Assembly (NCBI GenBank): GCA_022708585.1
Contig: JAKIYJ010000004.1
Coordinates: 1 to 22,336, forward strand
DNA: 22,336 nt
Source of the DNA: Bacteroidota bacterium
GTDB taxonomy: Bacteria; Bacteroidota; Bacteroidia; Bacteroidales; JAKIYJ01
Direction of reading: 5' to 3'
In this document: piece by piece, positions 8,460 to 16,368 of the stretch
How positions within the stretch are numbered: the stretch's first letter is position 1
How the letters are laid out: every line of letters begins with the position of its first letter
Notes under the pieces: model-generated
What the model was told of the DNA's origin: nothing
Databases searched by the model: none
What the model saw: the letters and a program-made list of their open reading frames with translations, nothing else
Position numbers and translations under genes: made by a program

Positions 8460-9182
8460 TCATTTAAAAATGCCATATTTAAAAATGCAGTATAAAGATC
8501 TGAATCCATCTTTCCAGGTGATTTTTTTCCCTTCGGAATAAGTGCGTCCATAGTAAGATATTCCGACTTCATAAATTTTAATATTTTTAATTTTTGAAAT
8601 TTTTTGAGTGATTTCAGGTTCAAAGCCAAAGCCTTTCTCTTTGAGTTCAATATTTTTTATTATATCACTTCGAAAAAGTTTATAGCAAGTTTCCATATCA
8701 CTTAAATTAAGATTTGTAAAAAGATTACTTAAAAAAGTCAGAAAACGATTACCTATTGAATGCCAGAAGAATAACACTCTATGGGGATTGCCTCCCATAA
8801 ATCGAGAACCGTAGACTACGTCTGCAAATCCTTCAATAGCAGGCCTGATCAATAAATTATATTCCCGGGGATCATATTCAAGGTCTGCATCTTGAATAAT
8901 AATAAAATCTCCATCGGCTGCTTTAATACCGGTTTGAATCGCAGCACCCTTGCCTTTATTAACAGAATGAGAAAATAATTTTATATCATATTGAGAATGA
9001 GTATTGATAAAATCATTAATAAGAGATTCTGTATTGTCAGTTGAACAATCATTAATAATAACAATTTCCTTTTTAATATTAAAATCGAGATTTACAGTAA
9101 TAATTGTTTCGAGCAATTTTATTACAGTTTTTTTTTCATTATATGCAGGAATTATTATAGATAATTTTAAACCGTCGTTCAT
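8460..9182 (-). CDS. Family 2 glycosyltransferase, polyprenyl-phosphate mannose/glucose synthase-like
   Basis: A 240-residue single-domain GT-A glycosyltransferase with no membrane segments. Residues 6-16 read KLSIIIPAYNE, the family 2 opening. INDCSTDNT (43-51) and KGKGAAIQTG (76-85) form the nucleotide-sugar site, and QDADLEYDP (97-105) holds the DxD metal-binding motif (D98, D100). SRFMGG and the following segment are typical of the dolichyl/polyprenyl-phosphate sugar synthase group, which moves a sugar from UDP or GDP to a lipid phosphate at the cytoplasmic membrane face. It lacks the C-terminal membrane domain of some relatives. It stands alone between two convergent or unrelated units, and no acceptor or flippase gene is adjacent. 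Confidence 0.87.
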   Translation of the reverse strand: MNDGLKLSIIIPAYNEKKTVIKLLETIITVNLDFNIKKEIVIINDCSTDNTESLINDFINTHSQYDIKLFSHSVNKGKGAAIQTGIKAADGDFIIIQDADLEYDPREYNLLIRPAIEGFADVVYGSRFMGGNPHRVLFFWHSIGNRFLTFLSNLFTNLNLSDMETCYKLFRSDIIKNIELKEKGFGFEPEITQKISKIKNIKIYEVGISYYGRTYSEGKKITWKDGFRSLYCIFKYGIFK

Positions 9183-9324
9183 ATATTAAAGATTGAAAAC
9201 AAAATCTAAACAATGACACTTACTTACATCAATAAAAAACAATGCAATATTTTTTCATTATAATAATAAATGAAAAATTTATTTTATTCATAAAATATAT
9301 TTGTTATTTTTTTAATTAAGTATA

Positions 9325-10188
9325 TCATTTAATTTTTTTTATTTCGGATTGTAAAATTTCATAAGAAGAATGGTCATAAATATAAGCAAGAACATAGCAT
9401 TGATTCTCGTTCCAGTTTGAATTCAAGGTTTTTGAGTAAGTTTTTTCTTTGTAATATCCCTTATTAATATTACCATTTGCAATGGTATCACCGAAAGTAC
9501 TATTAATACTGGCACGCAACACATTTCTATGAACATAATCAATAATAACAGGTACACTGCCAATATCAGGGTCATTATTTTTTTGAGATGATACTATACT
9601 GTCTTCTATAATATAAACTGCAAGCATATAAGTACCTGTTAACTCATCTAAAAATTCAGTTTGTATATTGGATAAAAGTTTTCTTTCATTTAAAATATAA
9701 GTATTTTGAATATCAATTTTTATTGTTGACTTATCATTATTATTTTGAATTATAAAAGCAGAAAGCCATAAATCAGGATTAATGATTTTTGAATTATTGT
9801 AAGGCACTCTGTTAATCATCCCATTAGGATTACCAACAGCTGACACACCAAAGAAGTTGTCCAGTTCAATAGATGTTGCACAACGTAAATCATTGTTAAA
9901 TGGTGGATTTCCAGGGGTAGCGAAATAGCCCGCATGAACACTCATAACAATAAGACTATTGCCATAAACAGATTGCATATTATGAGCTATTTCAGCAGCT
10001 CTGGGACAATTGGGGCAAGTATGACCTGTATAATCTTCAAGTAATATTTTTCTTTTAATTTTTACAACTGATGTATCCTGACTTAGATTTTCAGTGAAAG
10101 GGGGTTCAATTTTATCACAGTATGTAAACAAAAACTGTAAAATGAGTAAATATATTTTAATTTTATTAGTCATAAATATATTTTTCAC
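9325..10188 (-). CDS. Omp28-like lipoprotein with a thioredoxin-like CPNC motif
   Basis: A 287-residue protein in the annotated frame from a GTG at 10188. An ATG at 10173 (residue 6) is an equally good start and gives a shorter signal peptide. The hydrophobic segment (11-22) ends at FTYC, so C24 is a likely lipidated cysteine. LLEDYTGHTCPNCPRAAEIA (49-68) places CPNC (C58, C61) as in the thioredoxin-fold region of the Omp28 family of Bacteroidota outer-membrane lipoproteins. The C-terminal part (about 150-287) is beta-rich. It is the last gene of an operon: the GTG lies 3 nt after the upstream stop. The operon mates (a TlpA-type thioredoxin and an outer-membrane protein) suggest a thiol-redox role at the envelope, which is inferred. 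Confidence 0.82.
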   Translation of the reverse strand: MKNIFMTNKIKIYLLILQFLFTYCDKIEPPFTENLSQDTSVVKIKRKILLEDYTGHTCPNCPRAAEIAHNMQSVYGNSLIVMSVHAGYFATPGNPPFNNDLRCATSIELDNFFGVSAVGNPNGMINRVPYNNSKIINPDLWLSAFIIQNNNDKSTIKIDIQNTYILNERKLLSNIQTEFLDELTGTYMLAVYIIEDSIVSSQKNNDPDIGSVPVIIDYVHRNVLRASINSTFGDTIANGNINKGYYKEKTYSKTLNSNWNENQCYVLAYIYDHSSYEILQSEIKKIK

Positions 10189-10191
10189 ATA

Positions 10192-11838
10192 TTAAAAACT
10201 ACTAATAATAGACAAACCAAAGCCACTGTATGCCGGTATGTTTCTGCATACTCCTCCAGTACAAATCCTTCCCTCTCTGTTTCTACCATAAGTCAACATA
10301 AAACGACTGGCATCATATATAAAACCTACTCCTGCTGAATAATAATGTATTTTTTTATCTTTTAGTTTATTCCCATAATTAAACTGATCTCCAGCACTAA
10401 AAAACCATTTGGGTGCTATTGAATATTCAACAAGTGCTGAAGCCCAGTTACCTTTATCCTGTTTGGTTGACAGATGCTGCAATTCACATTTGACAGTATT
10501 TTTATCATCGATTCTCCATGTTAAATCAGCAACTGCAACTTTTGCATATATATCAGGTTCCCCCGTATGACCAAGAAGTACCTCCTGATTATATATTATA
10601 TTTACAAAAGAAAAAATACTGCTAAATGTGCTGGAAAATTTTTTACTGATTTCTACTGTTGTTGCTTCAAAATAAACATCTTTCCCAATATCAAAGAACC
10701 CCGATTCATAACCCATAAAAGTACTGTCAGGAAGCTTGTGAATCTTTATAGAATTGGTTCTATCGTAAGCCAATGTAACATTAGCCCCATATTTACCACC
10801 GATTTTAGATTTTTTTTTAATATTATAAAAAATTTGTCCTTGAATTCCTGCCTCGCCATTAGCCTGTGTGGCTATTGGATACATACTGGCAAAACTGTAT
10901 GTTTGCTCTTTTGATAGAGACGGTAAATAGTTTATATTTAAAACATTTCCTAAAGCATTTCTATCGGAACGAAAACTCATATTATCGGTTCTTTTAGTTG
11001 CAAGAATAATTCCCAGTCCCTTACGTGAATAAGTTGTATTTATTAGTAATGCTTGTCCCGGCTTATAAATAAAGCCGTTTTCAACAGAAGGGTCATTATA
11101 TTTGTAGGCATATTCGCCCGACAGAGAAAGTTTGTTATATGTCAGTTTTAACCTGCCGCCCATAGCTGCAACATTTTCGGGAAGTATATAAACTGGGTCA
11201 ATATCTTCCTGATATTTACTGACAAAACTTGCTCCTGCAAGAATTTTTATTTTGCTTTCATTAAATTTTGAAAATACTTCATTTAAAGAAAATTCTCCAT
11301 CAATTGCTCTGATAATACCTGTACCATGGTTCCAGAAAAAACGTTGTGTCCCCCACAATCCTTTTAAAGTAATACCTTTAAAAGGGACGGTCTTGATTCT
11401 CACTCCATCAATTGAATTGTCTATTCCAAGGTTTCGGTCTTCATAGGTTCTCAAAAGCATACCACTTCCAAATTGTTCATAAAAATTACCAACAGTCAGT
11501 TCCATAAAAGAGCAAGTATAAGTCAGAAATCTGTATGGGATTCCACTTCCTTTATATCTTGTATCATAACCGGACAAAGGTCCCTGATAAGTTTCAAATC
11601 TAAAGCCAGCATTAAAATGACCATTAGAATAAATAATATTCAAATAAGCGTTCATAAGGGCTTTTTCTTTAATATCCGGCGTTCCAATAATACTGTCGTC
11701 AAAATAATATTGAATTTCACTTTGAAAATCGCCTCTAATTAAACTGGTATTAAATTGCTGAGCATATATTTTAAATATAGAAAAATAAAAAATAACTGTA
11801 AAACATATAAAAATGTATTTCAACATTAAATTTTTCAA
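10192..11838 (-). CDS. DUF6029-like outer-membrane beta-barrel protein
   Basis: A 548-residue protein with a signal peptide (about 1-26, ending IYAQ), then alternating aromatic and polar residues with many short beta strands and turns, typical of an outer-membrane barrel. FNAGFRFETYQGP, FYEQFGSGMLLRTYEDRNLG and the C-terminal LTYGRNREG...GVCRNIPAYSGFG look like the Bacteroidota family DUF6029 as I remember it; this name needs a profile search. No enzyme motif is seen. The protein ends SIISSF with the terminal phenylalanine common in outer-membrane barrels. It sits between genes for two thioredoxin-fold proteins with 15 nt and 3 nt gaps, so the three are surely co-transcribed. A cysteine pair near the C-terminus (CTGGVC) could be a thiol target, which is speculation. 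Confidence 0.75.
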   Translation of the reverse strand: MKNLMLKYIFICFTVIFYFSIFKIYAQQFNTSLIRGDFQSEIQYYFDDSIIGTPDIKEKALMNAYLNIIYSNGHFNAGFRFETYQGPLSGYDTRYKGSGIPYRFLTYTCSFMELTVGNFYEQFGSGMLLRTYEDRNLGIDNSIDGVRIKTVPFKGITLKGLWGTQRFFWNHGTGIIRAIDGEFSLNEVFSKFNESKIKILAGASFVSKYQEDIDPVYILPENVAAMGGRLKLTYNKLSLSGEYAYKYNDPSVENGFIYKPGQALLINTTYSRKGLGIILATKRTDNMSFRSDRNALGNVLNINYLPSLSKEQTYSFASMYPIATQANGEAGIQGQIFYNIKKKSKIGGKYGANVTLAYDRTNSIKIHKLPDSTFMGYESGFFDIGKDVYFEATTVEISKKFSSTFSSIFSFVNIIYNQEVLLGHTGEPDIYAKVAVADLTWRIDDKNTVKCELQHLSTKQDKGNWASALVEYSIAPKWFFSAGDQFNYGNKLKDKKIHYYSAGVGFIYDASRFMLTYGRNREGRICTGGVCRNIPAYSGFGLSIISSF

Positions 11839-11853
11839 TATAAAATTAATTTA

Positions 11854-12393
11854 TTATTTGGGATTCATTTTATCTTTCAACAATATTCTAACAATCTCAA
11901 TATATTTCAGTTCATCTCCTTCTGCAAAAGAGAGGTGTTGCCACACAATTTCAGATTTTGAATTAAGAATAAAAGTATGAGGTATTACATTAACATTCAT
12001 TGCTCTTTTAAAATCTCCATTTACATCAGTATAAAATTCATATTCCCATCCTTTCCCGTTAACAAAAGGTAAAACATTAGCAATGGTTTTGGAATCATCT
12101 ATTGATATAGCAACAATTTTAACGCCGGTTTCCTGTCGCCAGTCATCATACAAATCAGATATTATTGAAAGTTCTTTAATACAAGGTTTACAATAGGTAG
12201 CCCAGAAGCAAATAATCACAGGGGCTCCGTTATTAGATATATTATGTGTATTGAAAGCAACACCATCCAAATTTCTAATTTCCACATCAGGCAAAGCCTG
12301 GTTGCCAGACACATTCATTTTATCCTGTTGGGCAAACAAGAAGAAAGGTATTAACAACAGGAATGGGAAAATCGCATATTTTTTTGAATGCAT
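11854..12393 (-). CDS. TlpA-family periplasmic thiol-disulfide oxidoreductase
   Basis: A 179-residue thioredoxin-like protein. A signal peptide covers about 1-22 (ending LFAQ). The active site is FWATYCKPC with C68 and C71, the CxxC of the TlpA/ResA group; the spacing and the preceding strand PVIICFW are typical. A cis-proline is expected at NVIPHTF. VVAISIDDS and GEYEFYTDV-like segments fit the AhpC/TlpA fold. Exported TlpA proteins reduce or oxidise disulfides in periplasmic partners. It is the first gene of a three-gene operon with a DUF6029-like barrel protein and an Omp28-like CPNC protein. A TATATTTG box lies 36 nt upstream. Confidence 0.88.
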   Translation of the reverse strand: MHSKKYAIFPFLLLIPFFLFAQQDKMNVSGNQALPDVEIRNLDGVAFNTHNISNNGAPVIICFWATYCKPCIKELSIISDLYDDWRQETGVKIVAISIDDSKTIANVLPFVNGKGWEYEFYTDVNGDFKRAMNVNVIPHTFILNSKSEIVWQHLSFAEGDELKYIEIVRILLKDKMNPK

Positions 12394-12428
12394 TGGACAA
12401 TTTTTTTAATATTTAATAAAAATAATAC

Positions 12429-12436
12429 CAAATATA
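12429..12436 (-). promoter_or_regulatory. Predicted -7 box for the tlpA-like operon
   Basis: TATATTTG on the minus strand matches TAnnTTTG, 36 nt before the ATG at 12393. The position expected for a -33 box falls at the edge of the adjacent MITE copy (12461-12570) and its target duplication. No TTTG is evident there. Confidence 0.35.
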
Positions 12437-12460
12437 ATGAATTTATATAAAATAATTGAT

Positions 12461-12570
12461 GAATCTACCCTAAAAAGTCATTTTTATTTTGAATTTACGA
12501 TATAATAAATTAATTAATTTCATAGATAAATCAATTATAATAAAATTTATCAACTTTTCGGAGTTAACTC
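12461..12570. mobile_element. MITE-like repeat, copy A, with a 6-bp target duplication
   Basis: The left end starts GAATCTACCCTAAAAAGT. The right end read on the opposite strand starts GAGTTAACTCCGAAAAGT. These ends match at about 12 of 18 positions. The element is flanked exactly by ATTGAT (12455-12460 and 12571-12576), a direct repeat expected from transposition. The interior shares TTTTTATTTTGAATT and following AT-rich segments with copy B at 16210-16344. It has no coding capacity. The right target-repeat base overlaps the first base (plus-strand order) of the holA stop codon. Confidence 0.78.
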
Positions 12571-12575
12571 ATTGA

Positions 12576-13601
12576 TTATATATTAATAATTTTGTATATC
12601 ATTTCTTTCATCAATTCACTATCGTCTGCATATATTTCAGTATTTTGAACTCCTTTTGATTTTAAATCATATTCACGTAATATTCCAAATATTTGTTTAA
12701 GTTGATTTTCGGTATATTTTTTAGATGCAATTTTATAATTTTTGATATAATAAGGATTTACTTTAATTTCGCTGGCTATTTCTCTGTCGGATGCATTGTT
12801 TTTCTTAATAATTGTATGAGTAATCATAACTTTTACAAAAAAATCAAATAACATTGGAGCTATTTTAGGAATAGGATTTTCTTTAATATTGGCTGTAAAA
12901 TAATGTACTATTCTAAAAGATTTAAATTTGTTTCTTTCTGCTAAAGCATTTTGAAGTTCAAAAACATTAAATTCTCTGCTAATACCAATATGTTGTTCTA
13001 CAATGTTCTCGGTTATTGTTTCACCTTCTTTGATATTAATTGCCAGTTTATTGAGTTCATTCGCAATGCTGTCCAGGTTATTCCCCAGATATTCTGCAAT
13101 TAATGAACAAGCGTGAGGGGTTATGTTTAATTTTTTTTCTTTTAAATATTCATATATCCAATTAATAATTTGGTCTTCATATAATTTATTTGATTCAAAT
13201 GAAATTGAATTTTCTTGAATTATTTTTGCAAATTTTGTACGGTTATCAAATTTTTTATATTTGTAACAAATAACAAATATTGTAGTTTTAACAGGGTTAA
13301 TGATATATGATTCCAGTTCTTCTATTTTATCAAGATGTTGAGATTCTTTAAGTATGACTACCTGATAGTTAGCCATCATTGGGAATCTTTTTACAATTGA
13401 AATTATATTCTGAACATTAGTATCTTTTCCATATAATACAGTAAAATTAAATTCTTTTTCTGTTTCCGACAATATATTATTTTCAATATAATTTGAAATA
13501 ATATCAATATAATAAGGTTCTTCACCATATAAAACATACACAGGGTGATATACCTTATTATCAATATCTTCAAAAATTTGCTTGTAATTTTTAATTTTCA
13601 C
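12576..13601 (-). CDS. holA: DNA polymerase III subunit delta (clamp-loader subunit)
   Basis: A 341-residue protein of normal length for the delta subunit, which opens the beta sliding clamp as part of the clamp loader. The N-terminal region YHPVYVLYGEEPYYIDIISN (18-37) is typical; relatives also begin about here, supporting the GTG at 13601 as the start since no ATG precedes it in frame. Residues 1-140 form a divergent AAA+ module lacking a Walker A motif, as expected for delta. Residues about 145-210 (lid region with LGNNLDSIANELNKLAI) and a C-terminal helical collar complete the fold. The AMP nucleosidase gene is 24 nt upstream and probably co-transcribed. The stop codon abuts a MITE. Confidence 0.88.
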   Translation of the reverse strand: MKIKNYKQIFEDIDNKVYHPVYVLYGEEPYYIDIISNYIENNILSETEKEFNFTVLYGKDTNVQNIISIVKRFPMMANYQVVILKESQHLDKIEELESYIINPVKTTIFVICYKYKKFDNRTKFAKIIQENSISFESNKLYEDQIINWIYEYLKEKKLNITPHACSLIAEYLGNNLDSIANELNKLAINIKEGETITENIVEQHIGISREFNVFELQNALAERNKFKSFRIVHYFTANIKENPIPKIAPMLFDFFVKVMITHTIIKKNNASDREIASEIKVNPYYIKNYKIASKKYTENQLKQIFGILREYDLKSKGVQNTEIYADDSELMKEMIYKIINI

Positions 13602-13625
13602 GAGACAATGTAAATAAGATACAGA

Positions 13626-14396
13626 TTAAAATTTTAAATGTTTAACGGTAAGTCCATTATTTATAAGTTGATTAAGAGAATCCATTCCGATTTTTAGATG
13701 TATTGATACATATTTTTCAGAAACTTTTTTGTCTTTTTTTTCAGTTTTAATACCGCTGTTCAGCATGGGCTGGTCTGTTATGAGGAGTAATGCACCTGTG
13801 GGTATATGATTAGCAAAGCCAACGGCAAAAATAGTTGCAGTTTCCATATCTATGCCCATACATCTTATTTTTTTTAAATATTCTTTGAAATTATTGTCAT
13901 ATTCCCAAACACGTCTATTGGTAGTATAAATAGTTCCTGTCCAGTAATCACGTTCATTATCCCTGATGCTGGTAGAAACAGCTTTTTGTAAACTGAAAGC
14001 GGGTAAGGCAGGGACTTCGGGCGGGAAATAATCGTTTGATGTACCTTCTCCTCGTATAGCAGCAATAGGTAAAATTAAATCTCCAATTTTATTTTTAGAA
14101 TTAATACCTCCGCATTTTCCTAAGAACAAACAAGCCTTTGGACTTCGAGCAGATAGCAAATCCATTATTGTTGCTGCATTGGGACTGCCAATTCCTAAAT
14201 TTATTATGCTTATTCTACCCGATGTAGCAGTAGGCATAGGTTTCTCTTTATCCTTTATTTTTACATTTTCCCATTCACAAAAAGTATCAAGATATTGATT
14301 AAAATTTGTAAGTAATATGTAATCGCCAAATTCTTCCACAGGAACCCCCGTATATCGAGGCAACCAATTGTTTACAATTTCTTCCTTTGTTTTCAT
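13626..14396 (-). CDS. amn: AMP nucleosidase
   Basis: A 256-residue member of the nucleoside phosphorylase superfamily in the short Bacteroidota form of AMP nucleosidase. It would hydrolyse AMP to adenine and ribose 5-phosphate in the cytoplasm. GIGSPNAATIMDLL (68-81) and FLGKCGGI (91-98) form the phosphate/nucleobase side of the pocket, and GIDMETATIF (181-190) holds the conserved Met-Glu ribose-binding pair. The N-terminal start MKTKEEIVNNWLPRYTG matches family proteins that begin at this position. It precedes holA by 24 nt. A minus-strand TAATTTTG box lies 39 nt before the start. A general purine phosphorylase is the alternative, but the N-terminal segment favours AMP nucleosidase. Confidence 0.88.
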   Translation of the reverse strand: MKTKEEIVNNWLPRYTGVPVEEFGDYILLTNFNQYLDTFCEWENVKIKDKEKPMPTATSGRISIINLGIGSPNAATIMDLLSARSPKACLFLGKCGGINSKNKIGDLILPIAAIRGEGTSNDYFPPEVPALPAFSLQKAVSTSIRDNERDYWTGTIYTTNRRVWEYDNNFKEYLKKIRCMGIDMETATIFAVGFANHIPTGALLLITDQPMLNSGIKTEKKDKKVSEKYVSIHLKIGMDSLNQLINNGLTVKHLKF

Positions 14397-14435
14397 GGTT
14401 TTTGCCTTTAAATTTCAAATGCAGAATTGTTTTGA

Positions 14436-14443
14436 CAAAATTA
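14436..14443 (-). promoter_or_regulatory. Predicted -7 box for amn-holA
   Basis: TAATTTTG on the minus strand matches TAnnTTTG, 39 nt before the amn ATG. The same octamer precedes several other genes here. No clear -33 box is seen. Confidence 0.38.
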
Positions 14444-14509
14444 CTAAATTAAAACAGTGATAAAAAATAACATAGATTTAAGTGCTTTTTCGGTTTTTAA
14501 TAAATTTTT

Positions 14510-14517
14510 TATTTTTG
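14510..14517 (+). promoter_or_regulatory. Predicted -7 box for the DUF4870-like gene
   Basis: TATTTTTG matches TAnnTTTG and lies 33 nt before the ATG at 14551. A T-run about 20 nt upstream is only a weak -33 candidate. Confidence 0.38.
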
Positions 14518-14550
14518 TATAATCAAATAAAATAATAAAAATTTAATACT

Positions 14551-14940
14551 ATGGAGGAGCAAAGTACCCAAAACAGTCAAACATATCCATCTCAAAATAA
14601 AGATGAAAAAATTATTGCAGTGGTATCATATTTTACTCTCATAGGTTGGATAATAGCAGTAGTTATGAATACCAATGAAAAAAAAACCGAATTGACCAAT
14701 TTTCATATTCGTCAAAGTTTGGGGTTAATGTTAACTCTTTTAGCTATTGGTATTCTGCAAATTATACTTATTTTTATCCCCTTTATAGGATGGTATATGT
14801 TTTTATCTCTGTTTTTTGTATATATTATTATTTTTATTTTCTGGATATTGGGCTTAATTTCAGCAATTAAGTGTGAACGAAAACCTGTACCATGGATAGG
14901 CAACTTCTTTCAGATATCACTAAAATCTGTTATAAATTAA
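14551..14940 (+). CDS. Small membrane protein, DUF4870/Tic20-like
   Basis: A 129-residue protein with a polar, glutamine-rich start (1-18) and three or four hydrophobic segments (about 21-39, 58-78, 80-105). EKIIAVVSYFTLIGWIIAV followed by ELTNFHIRQSLGLMLTLLAI is the typical pattern of DUF4870 proteins, where the NFHxRQ segment sits between the first two helices. The ending ISAIKCERKPVPWIGNF also fits. These are small cytoplasmic-membrane proteins; their function is not established, although some are called import components by analogy to Tic20. Its stop lies 4 nt from that of the convergent lipoprotein gene. Confidence 0.82.
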   Translation: MEEQSTQNSQTYPSQNKDEKIIAVVSYFTLIGWIIAVVMNTNEKKTELTNFHIRQSLGLMLTLLAIGILQIILIFIPFIGWYMFLSLFFVYIIIFIFWILGLISAIKCERKPVPWIGNFFQISLKSVIN

Positions 14941-14944
14941 TTTA

Positions 14945-16147
14945 TTATTTGACTACATTGATTGTTTTAATAGATCCTGTATTAGGCCAGAATCTTATTT
15001 TATAATTTTTTAAAGGCAGATGGGTTACAGGACCATATTGAGATATTTGCATAGTTGTATCTGTAAGAATTCTATCGCCTGATACAACACTTATCCTTGC
15101 AGTCTCAGGAATTCTATAGAAAATACCTTTATATTTATTTGTTTTTTTGTTTTGTAAATACTTTTCAGTATTTATTAAATAACGATTCAAAACATCTGTG
15201 CTCCTTTTTTTTATTACTTCCATAAAAACAAGTTGTCCCCGGGTATTTGATAAATCAATAATTCCATCCTCATCCGAAAATCTAAATAAAGGCACGGTAA
15301 TATCAGGAGTGGATGAAGAAGGAGTATAATAATAACGATATAAAGTTTCTTTACTTTTTGTAGATCCTGTAAAAAGACATAAATATTCTTTTTCAAGATT
15401 TTCGAGATTATTGCACATATATTCCATAACCTCCTTTGAATATGGAATTTCCTGCATTCCACTTAATAAATTGTATCTTGATTCGTTAAGTTTTAAAATA
15501 TAATCTGCTGCATCAGATGCTCTTTGTTCAAGCGTTTTTTCAATTAATGTTTTTTTCAAAATTTGTTTTTCAAAAGTAATTGTATCTTTTGTTACCTTTT
15601 CAAAAATTGTATCAGTTATTTCGGTTAGATTTATCCCGGCATAATGAATAAAATAGTCACCAACAGTAGATTTCAAAGAATTAACAGTTTTTATTTGAGG
15701 TTGAATGTATATATTGCTGTCATCTTTATTATTATTAATATATTGAATAATACCTGATTCATTTAACCCTAAAAGCAGTGGTGTTTTCTTTTTAAAACCT
15801 TTTCCTTTATCTTCAATAAGATAAAATTGAGATGAATCAGGTTCAGAAGTAGAACTTATATTAATATTATGTATTTTATAAATTGTATTATTTGCAGTTA
15901 TCACATTAGAAAGTCCTAAATATTTTTTTGCAAAATCGGAATAGGGCCCTTTAATATTTTCTATTGCGGTCATAGTAACATCAATTATTAATACTGTTTG
16001 TGGAAGAGCATAATATATACCTCCTCTTTTTGAAGGTTTTGCATCATCGGTTACAGGTACTACTTTATAAGAGGTACGGCAAGATTGAAGTATTAATATT
16101 ATTAAAAAAAATATTATAGTTGAAAAATGTTGTTTATTTATATGCAT
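14945..16147 (-). CDS. DUF4831-like lipoprotein, function unknown
   Basis: A 400-residue protein with a lipoprotein signal (hydrophobic 10-20, lipobox LQSC, C23). GGIYYALPQTVLIIDVTM (42-59) and GPYSDFAKKYLGLSNVI (67-83) resemble the opening of the Bacteroidota DUF4831 family as I remember it. A central segment (EKTLEQRASDAADYILKLNE, then MEYMCNNLENLEKEYLCLFTG) and the ending ISQYGPVTHLPLKNYKIRFW also fit. No catalytic motif is visible. It is transcribed divergently from the Rrf2 regulator gene; the space between holds two face-to-face -7 boxes and a MITE. It meets the DUF4870-like gene tail to tail. Confidence 0.78.
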   Translation of the reverse strand: MHINKQHFSTIIFFLIILILQSCRTSYKVVPVTDDAKPSKRGGIYYALPQTVLIIDVTMTAIENIKGPYSDFAKKYLGLSNVITANNTIYKIHNINISSTSEPDSSQFYLIEDKGKGFKKKTPLLLGLNESGIIQYINNNKDDSNIYIQPQIKTVNSLKSTVGDYFIHYAGINLTEITDTIFEKVTKDTITFEKQILKKTLIEKTLEQRASDAADYILKLNESRYNLLSGMQEIPYSKEVMEYMCNNLENLEKEYLCLFTGSTKSKETLYRYYYTPSSSTPDITVPLFRFSDEDGIIDLSNTRGQLVFMEVIKKRSTDVLNRYLINTEKYLQNKKTNKYKGIFYRIPETARISVVSGDRILTDTTMQISQYGPVTHLPLKNYKIRFWPNTGSIKTINVVK

Positions 16148-16169
16148 ATTTTTTAATCTTTATAACAGT

Positions 16170-16177
16170 CAAAATTA
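16170..16177 (-). promoter_or_regulatory. Predicted -7 box for the DUF4831-like gene
   Basis: TAATTTTG on the minus strand matches TAnnTTTG, 22 nt before the ATG at 16147. It lies back to back with the plus-strand box at 16190-16197. Confidence 0.38.
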
Positions 16178-16189
16178 GTAAAAAAATAA

Positions 16190-16197
16190 TAATTTTG
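16190..16197 (+). promoter_or_regulatory. Predicted -7 box for the Rrf2 regulator gene
   Basis: TAATTTTG matches TAnnTTTG, 171 nt before the ATG at 16369. MITE copy B lies between this box and the gene, so a transcript from here would carry the whole element in its leader. No clear -33 box is seen. Confidence 0.33.
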
Positions 16198-16209
16198 ACA
16201 TTTATAAAT

Positions 16210-16344
16210 GAGTCTACTCAGGAAGGTTATTTTTATTTTGAATTATTTTTTGATAAAATAAATCAATTAATTTAGTAGATAAGTTAATTAAAAATATAGA
16301 TAAATTTAATAGAACTTGATTTATAGACTTTTCAGAGTGGGCTT
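16210..16344. mobile_element. MITE-like repeat, copy B, with a 6-bp target duplication
   Basis: The left end is GAGTCTACTCAGGAAGGT. The right end on the other strand starts AAGCCCACTCTGAAAAGT, related to the left end. The element is flanked by ATAAAT (16204-16209 and 16345-16350). The interior is AT-rich with an internal near-palindrome around 16264-16290. It matches copy C (20159-20256, inverted) at roughly 90% over about 80 nt by eye and shares ends and TTTTTATTTTGAATT with copy A. It does not encode a protein. It ends 24 nt before the Rrf2 regulator start codon. Confidence 0.82.
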
Positions 16345-16368
16345 ATAAATATTTTATAATATTTCTTC

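Noticed and set aside
9251..9277. Inverted repeat TTTTTCATT/AATGAAAAA downstream of the Omp28-like gene as a terminator
   Set aside because: The stem is all A/T apart from one pair and no T-run follows it on the minus strand, so it is within what AT-rich DNA gives by chance.
10567..11742. Several plus-strand open frames of 64-115 codons opposite the DUF6029-like gene
   Set aside because: They lie wholly within a well-supported minus-strand gene, lack recognisable motifs and are expected by chance.
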